A DNA stretch of 64,000 nt from Hirsutella rhossiliensis (Eukaryota; Ascomycota; Sordariomycetes; Hypocreales; Ophiocordycipitaceae): the NCBI RefSeq assembly GCF_020360975.1, contig NW_025408669.1:5084001-5148000 (forward strand). The letters are read 5' to 3'. Positions 59,276 through 64,000 of the stretch are shown one piece after another (the stretch's first letter is position 1; every line of letters begins with the position of its first letter). Under the pieces are notes generated by a model. It saw only the letters and a list, made by a program, of their open reading frames with translations, was not told the DNA's origin and did no database searches. A program made the translations under genes and the position numbers.

Positions 59276-61740
59276 ATGTCGCCTTAGGACATAATACGCG
59301 AGATCATTACCCTTCGACATAAGGTATAGTTACTTAGGAACGGAGGAGGCAACGGACAAGTTAGGGACCTCGGAGAAGCAGTTAAACTAAAACAGCTAAG
59401 ACCATTCGACGGTACTTATAGCACGCTTTAAGACTTTCTTACCTAACTTAAGGCCTACCACCGGTTTTACCCTACTAAACTCTCGGACCTAGTCGAAAAG
59501 GTACTCTACGTAGGAAATTATTTATCTAGAACGGCACTCGCCTAGTTTAGACCTATTATAAGGGATTTTCTCGATAACCAACCAGCGCGACAAAACAACG
59601 AAATAGACGAAGTCTTTGCTAGTTTCTAAGGATTCGAAGAAGCTATTATAAAGGTATTCGGAATAACCGACGAGGAACGAGAAGCCGAACAAAAACTTTA
59701 AGAACTCCGACAAAGGATCTTAGCATCGGATTATACTACGAAGTTCCGACAAGTTACCTTAAAGCTTAATTAGGACGACGAACCCCTTATATCACGATTC
59801 TACGACGGGCTTAAAGAAGAAGTTAAGGACGAGCTCTATAAGGAAAATCGACCTAACAACCTCTCGGACTATATTGCTATAGCAGTACGAATCGACGACA
59901 GACAGTATACGCGACGCTAAGAAAAGAAACAAGGAAGAGGAAACTAGAACCCTTCCTACGGAAACAACTTTAGCCGACGCGCCAACTACAAAAAGAAGCG
60001 CGAAACTCCCATTACCTACGCCTATATAACTAACCTAGGCAGGATAGACCTAAACGCAACATAGAAAAGCAAAGGAAAGTATTTCAACTACGGGAAACTT
60101 AGACATTACTCTAAAGAATATAGACAACCTCGCAAAGAGAAGAAAACCCACTAGGCACCAGCCCCAGAAGGTAAGAAACACCTAAACGCTACTAATAAAT
60201 AGGAACCAAAGCATAAACTCCTTAGTTAGACTATATACTACGACGACGAATACACGGTATACTTAAGCGATAAAAACGGTACCGGATGGTTCCTAAAGCT
60301 ACTAAAGAAAACCCTTATAATAATGCAACGAAGGGATCCTAAAACATAGAAATAAGTTAAATTCGCAGAACCGGAATACCCCTATCCTAAAGGAGTCTCC
60401 CGAGACTAGATTAAGAAGAACGGCAAACGATTCTAGGAAGACATACGAAACAAAAATCGATAACAACGACGGGCAGTCTACAAACAACACAATAAAGAAG
60501 ACACGGACGCAGCCCTTATGCTCACGAAACTCAGACAATAACCCAAAGAGGAATAACGAAGTATCGACGACACAAGCTCTAAAGAATAAGAAACACCTAG
60601 AGAAACGGAAGACGAGAACGAACTTATACCACTACCCTCGCTACTAAGGGAGAATGCCACGATTAGAGAACACGCTCTATACTTCGAAGAATTCAAAGAA
60701 ATACTTAAAATTAAAACCCAACAAACACCTTAAATTCTTACGGAAAACCAATAAGCTACACTAATTCGATATTAACCGGCACTACGCGGAGGAGACTACG
60801 CTATAGCTATCGCCGCAGTCGATACCTTTATAGCTCTATAACGAGAATAGCAACCACAAGGAGAATTTAAAGATAATCCATAAACACTACTTACTTATAA
60901 GCACTATAAGCATATTTTATAGATATTATACGTCTACCTAGATTATATAACATACTTCTAGATAAAGGCACGACACGACGCCTTCCTAGTTAGGTTCAAG
61001 GGACAAGTACTTTCGAAACCCTACTTAAGCACAGAACTAGACTACTAGAAGATCGATCAACGCTACCCGAACGACCAAGTTATATTATTAGAACCCGATT
61101 ACGGCACACCACTTAAATACCGCGATAATTATAGTTTATTAACGAGATATCTTTCGGAGATATACAAACTCTATAAACACACTAAAATAGAGGAATAGCA
61201 TAACGCTACTCGCTCTAAGGCATCCGAACTATCAATCTTCTAAAGACTTACGCAACGAATTAAATACGATAAAGAAGATTACAACGAATGCGCACACCTA
61301 AACTATAGAGTTTATAAACACAAAAAGGCACGAGTATAGCATAAACGATATAACGGTGCACTAAAAGATTATTAGCAATATATATAAAGGCTATAAGCCG
61401 CATTCGACTAAGGAAGAATCGACACGGAAACACTACGCAAAAAACAGAAAGACGTAGAACGAAAACTCGACCTTTAGTACGAAAACGAACAGAATTGCGA
61501 AGCACAGTACGCAATTAACTACAAAGCAGCACAATATAAACGACATAGCGTCGAGAAATAAGAAATCTTCGATTAGCTACAAGAAATCAGTCTCTTAAGC
61601 TCTAATACAACACCACGCGATAAAAACGTAAAGAAACGATATTAATAATAAATCGAAGAAAAATACCTAAATAAAACAAATAAAGACCAAGCAAAAAACA
61701 AGGTACACTATCTATAAAAGGGCTATAGACTAGCACAACA
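59276..61740 (+). pseudogene. gypsy G3 gag
   Basis: ATG at 59276 in a good context (CCACCATG). The frame is then continuous except for RIP stops (the first at codon 4). Helical Gag covers roughly 59300-59900. A zinc knuckle begins at 60080 as YFNYGKLRHYSKEY, where TAT/TAC stand at the expected Cys codons. After it comes a long, highly charged region, unusually long for Gag, to about 61740. Gag would coat the genomic RNA. The C-terminal limit is not certain because pol begins in the -1 frame. Confidence 0.75.
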
Positions 61741-61743
61741 CGA

Positions 61744-64000
61744 TAAGATCTAAGGACCCTATATATAGCAACGGCAAGCTATAGCGACCAAATAGTATTA
61801 GACATCTAAATCGCGGGATATCACGCACGCATACTTTTAGACTACGGCGCGATAGGCAATTACGTTTTACCTAGAGTCGTTAATCGTTACCGACTTATAT
61901 AGAGACATAAGATAGATCTATATAAACTCACGAATATCGAAGGAGAGGCCTTTAACTATAACAACGGAATCATTAATATAGAGATTAATTACCTCGATAT
62001 CAATATCTAAGGCCACGACAAACAAGTTAACTTCGACATTATAGACATTAGAGAACACGACCTTATATTAGGACTTCCATAGCTATAAGAGAGCAACCCA
62101 CTAATTAACTAGAAAACTAGCTAGCTACGTTAGAACGAAGACGCAAGTTTCTAAGACTAGCAGATTTAGAAGAAAGTAAAATTTTACGATAATTTAGCCA
62201 CTAAATAGGACAAAAGGGATAACCGTTTAAGTAAATTATTACGGGCTTTAGCGATATAAACGAAAACAGTAACTAAACCGGCGAACACAATAAAATCGAC
62301 TAACAAGACCTATATACTAACTAACACGGCTATACAACCTAGCATCCGATATAAACAGAACAAAGGACACAACACAAAGATCCGAAGAGTTATTGCCACT
62401 CTAAGGAAAGACCTTAAATAAATCAACAAAGAGCTCGAGTTAAGAGAAACCAGCTCTTAAGAGAAAGAGCAAAGCCCATAAGATAGAATAAAGAACATCC
62501 CCTAGGAATACCGGAAATACAATAAACTCTTTAAGGAAGAACTCGAGATAGGGTTACCCGAATATAGCTAATAAGACCACGAAATTTATCTTAAGGATAG
62601 AATAACGCCGACGTTCTATAAAATCTATAACCTAAACGAAAAGCAACTATAAACGCTACGCGACTACCTCGACGAGAATCTACGAAAAGGATACATACGA
62701 ACATTAACATCCGAAGCAAGCTATCCAGTTATATTTATTCCAAAGAAAAACAGCAAGCTACGACTAGTTATCGACTATAGACGCCTAAACGATATTACAA
62801 TAAAGGACTAAACACCATTACCGCTTATATCGGAACTACGAAATCGACTACACGGCAAAAAATAGTTTATAGCCCTCGACCTTAAAGGCGCCTATAACTT
62901 AATACGCATAAAAAAGGGACGCGAATAGATAATAGCCTTTAGAACGAAATTCGGACTATTTAAATATCTAGTAATACCATTTAGACTCATAAATGCACTA
63001 GCTACCTTCTAACGAATAATTAACAATATCCTACGCGAACACTTAGATATCTTTATAGTAGTATACCTAGATAATATCCTAATCTTCTCGGACACCCTAG
63101 AAGAACACAAGGAACACGTCTATAAGGTACTCCGCGTACTTTAGAATACGAAGTTACTAGTTAAACTAGAGAAAAGTAAGTTCTATACATAGAAAGTAAA
63201 CTTCCTCGGACACACGATCTCACTAAGAGAGATACGGATATAATAAGACAAGATTAACTTAGTCAAAGAATAGCTAACGCTAAAGAACGTTAAGGACGTA
63301 TAAAGTTTCCTAGGATTTATAAATTACTACCGACGATTTATTAAAGATTTCGGAAAGATTATAGCACTACTATACGACTTAACGAAGAAGGAAAAAGAAT
63401 TTATATAGGACGACAAAGCCAACGAAGCTTTCGAATATATTAAGACTACGATTACGTAAGAACTAGTCTTAACTACCTTCGATCTAGAACGATAAATCGA
63501 ACTCAAAACCGATATATTAGACTTTACTCTAGGAGCATAAATCAGACAAAAAGACAAGGAAGGAAGACTACGACTAATTGCATTTTACTCGAAAAAGCTA
63601 TATAGCGCAGAACTCAATTACCCTATCTACGACAAAGAATTCCTCGCAATCATTCAAGCTTTTAAGGAATTTCGACACTACCTTCTCGGAAGCAAATATA
63701 AAGTCAAGGTCTACATAGACCATAAGAACATCTTATATTTTACAACGACGCAATAGTTAAACGGACAACAGATCCGATAGGCCGAATACTTATTAGAATT
63801 CAACTACGAAATAATCCATAGAAAAAGAATAGAAAACGGTCGAGCTAATGCCCTTAGTCAACGAAGTAACTATAACATAGGGGCACCTATAGCGGAAGGA
63901 TAGCTCCTAGAAATCAACGAAAACAGGAACTACTAGCAACGACAGCTAAACACAATATTTAAAGTATAACCCGACGACTCGACTTACTAAAAGATCCTAA
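61744..64000 (+). pseudogene. gypsy G3 pol: protease, RT, RNase H (3' end outside)
   Basis: In the -1 frame relative to gag. Protease LLDYGAIGNYVLPRVV near 61835 has Tyr where the active-site DSGA Ser is expected, and ILGLP-type DLILGLP is near 62060. RT starts about 62600, with LDLKGAYNLIRIKKG at 62875 and catalytic YLDNILIFS at 63064, where the second Asp has become Asn. RNase H is near 63500-63860 (DFTLGAxIRQK, IYDKEFLAI, GRANALSQR). All these motifs share one frame. Integrase and chromodomain, seen in C, would follow beyond the window. Confidence 0.8.

Larger units (their letters stand above)
58732..64000 (+). mobile_element. Ty3/gypsy element G3, 5' part, moderately RIPed
   Basis: Same family as G1 and C. 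It includes the 5' LTR, gag and most of pol and runs off the window. CpA sites are far more common than in C, so G3 is the best reference for the family here. Confidence 0.9.

Noticed and set aside
59522..63557. Several minus-strand ORFs of 60-84 codons rich in Ser/Phe/Val
   Set aside because: All are antisense to G3 gag-pol, whose motifs are in plus-strand frames.

Overview
The window looks like a transposon graveyard from a filamentous ascomycete (Pezizomycotina). Almost everything is mobile DNA that has suffered repeat-induced point mutation (RIP). CpA and TpG are nearly absent over long stretches, TpA is in excess, CpG is spared, and recognisable transposon reading frames are broken by TAA/TAG/TGA where CAA, CAG, CGA or TGG is expected. 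No clearly intact host gene, rRNA or functional tRNA gene was found. The species cannot be named from this sequence.

Layout. 1-37.1 kb is a nested stack of heavily RIPed LTR retrotransposons. A Ty1/copia end (Z, 1-1167), copia A (2736-9037) and copia B (11200-17401) all sit inside one minus-strand Ty3/gypsy element (G1; pieces at 1168-2735, 9043-11199, 17407-17915). G1 and a second gypsy copy of the same family (C, 17993-25886) lie in a different gypsy element (D; 17916-17992 plus 25887 to about 31448). D itself lies in a minus-strand copia element (F; about 31449-32115 and 37083-38687), which is also split by a small copia element (E, 32116-37082). Target duplications were found for A, B, C and E. 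They fix the order: F is oldest, then D and E, then G1 and C, then A, B and Z.

37.1-41.1 kb is lightly mutated. It holds the gag and protease of F, its LTR, a broken gene with a J-domain-like N-terminus and a coiled-coil C-terminus, and a LINE ORF1 zinc-knuckle fragment.

41.3-54.4 kb is a RIPed plus-strand Helitron-like unit. It has an unidentified ORF (ORF-X), an N-terminal region, a Rep domain with an HUH-like motif and a PIF1-type helicase with Walker A and B. It has been hit by a 365-bp miniature LTR element (TRIM, 42348-42712), a 351-bp MITE (43692-44042), a solo copia LTR (45731-46298) and an almost un-RIPed pogo/Fot-type transposon (50429-52614). 54.4-58.7 kb holds uncharacterised AT-rich DNA, a RIPed Fot-type transposon (55741-57583) and a second copy of ORF-X. 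From 58732 to the window end is a less mutated gypsy element (G3) of the G1/C family, cut off by the window edge in or just after RNase H.

The genes do not form a working pathway. Each belongs to a separate element that carried its own replication functions. The main interest is the complete TRIM, the insertion chronology, the sharp changes in RIP intensity, and the un-RIPed J-domain gene beside the LINE fragment.
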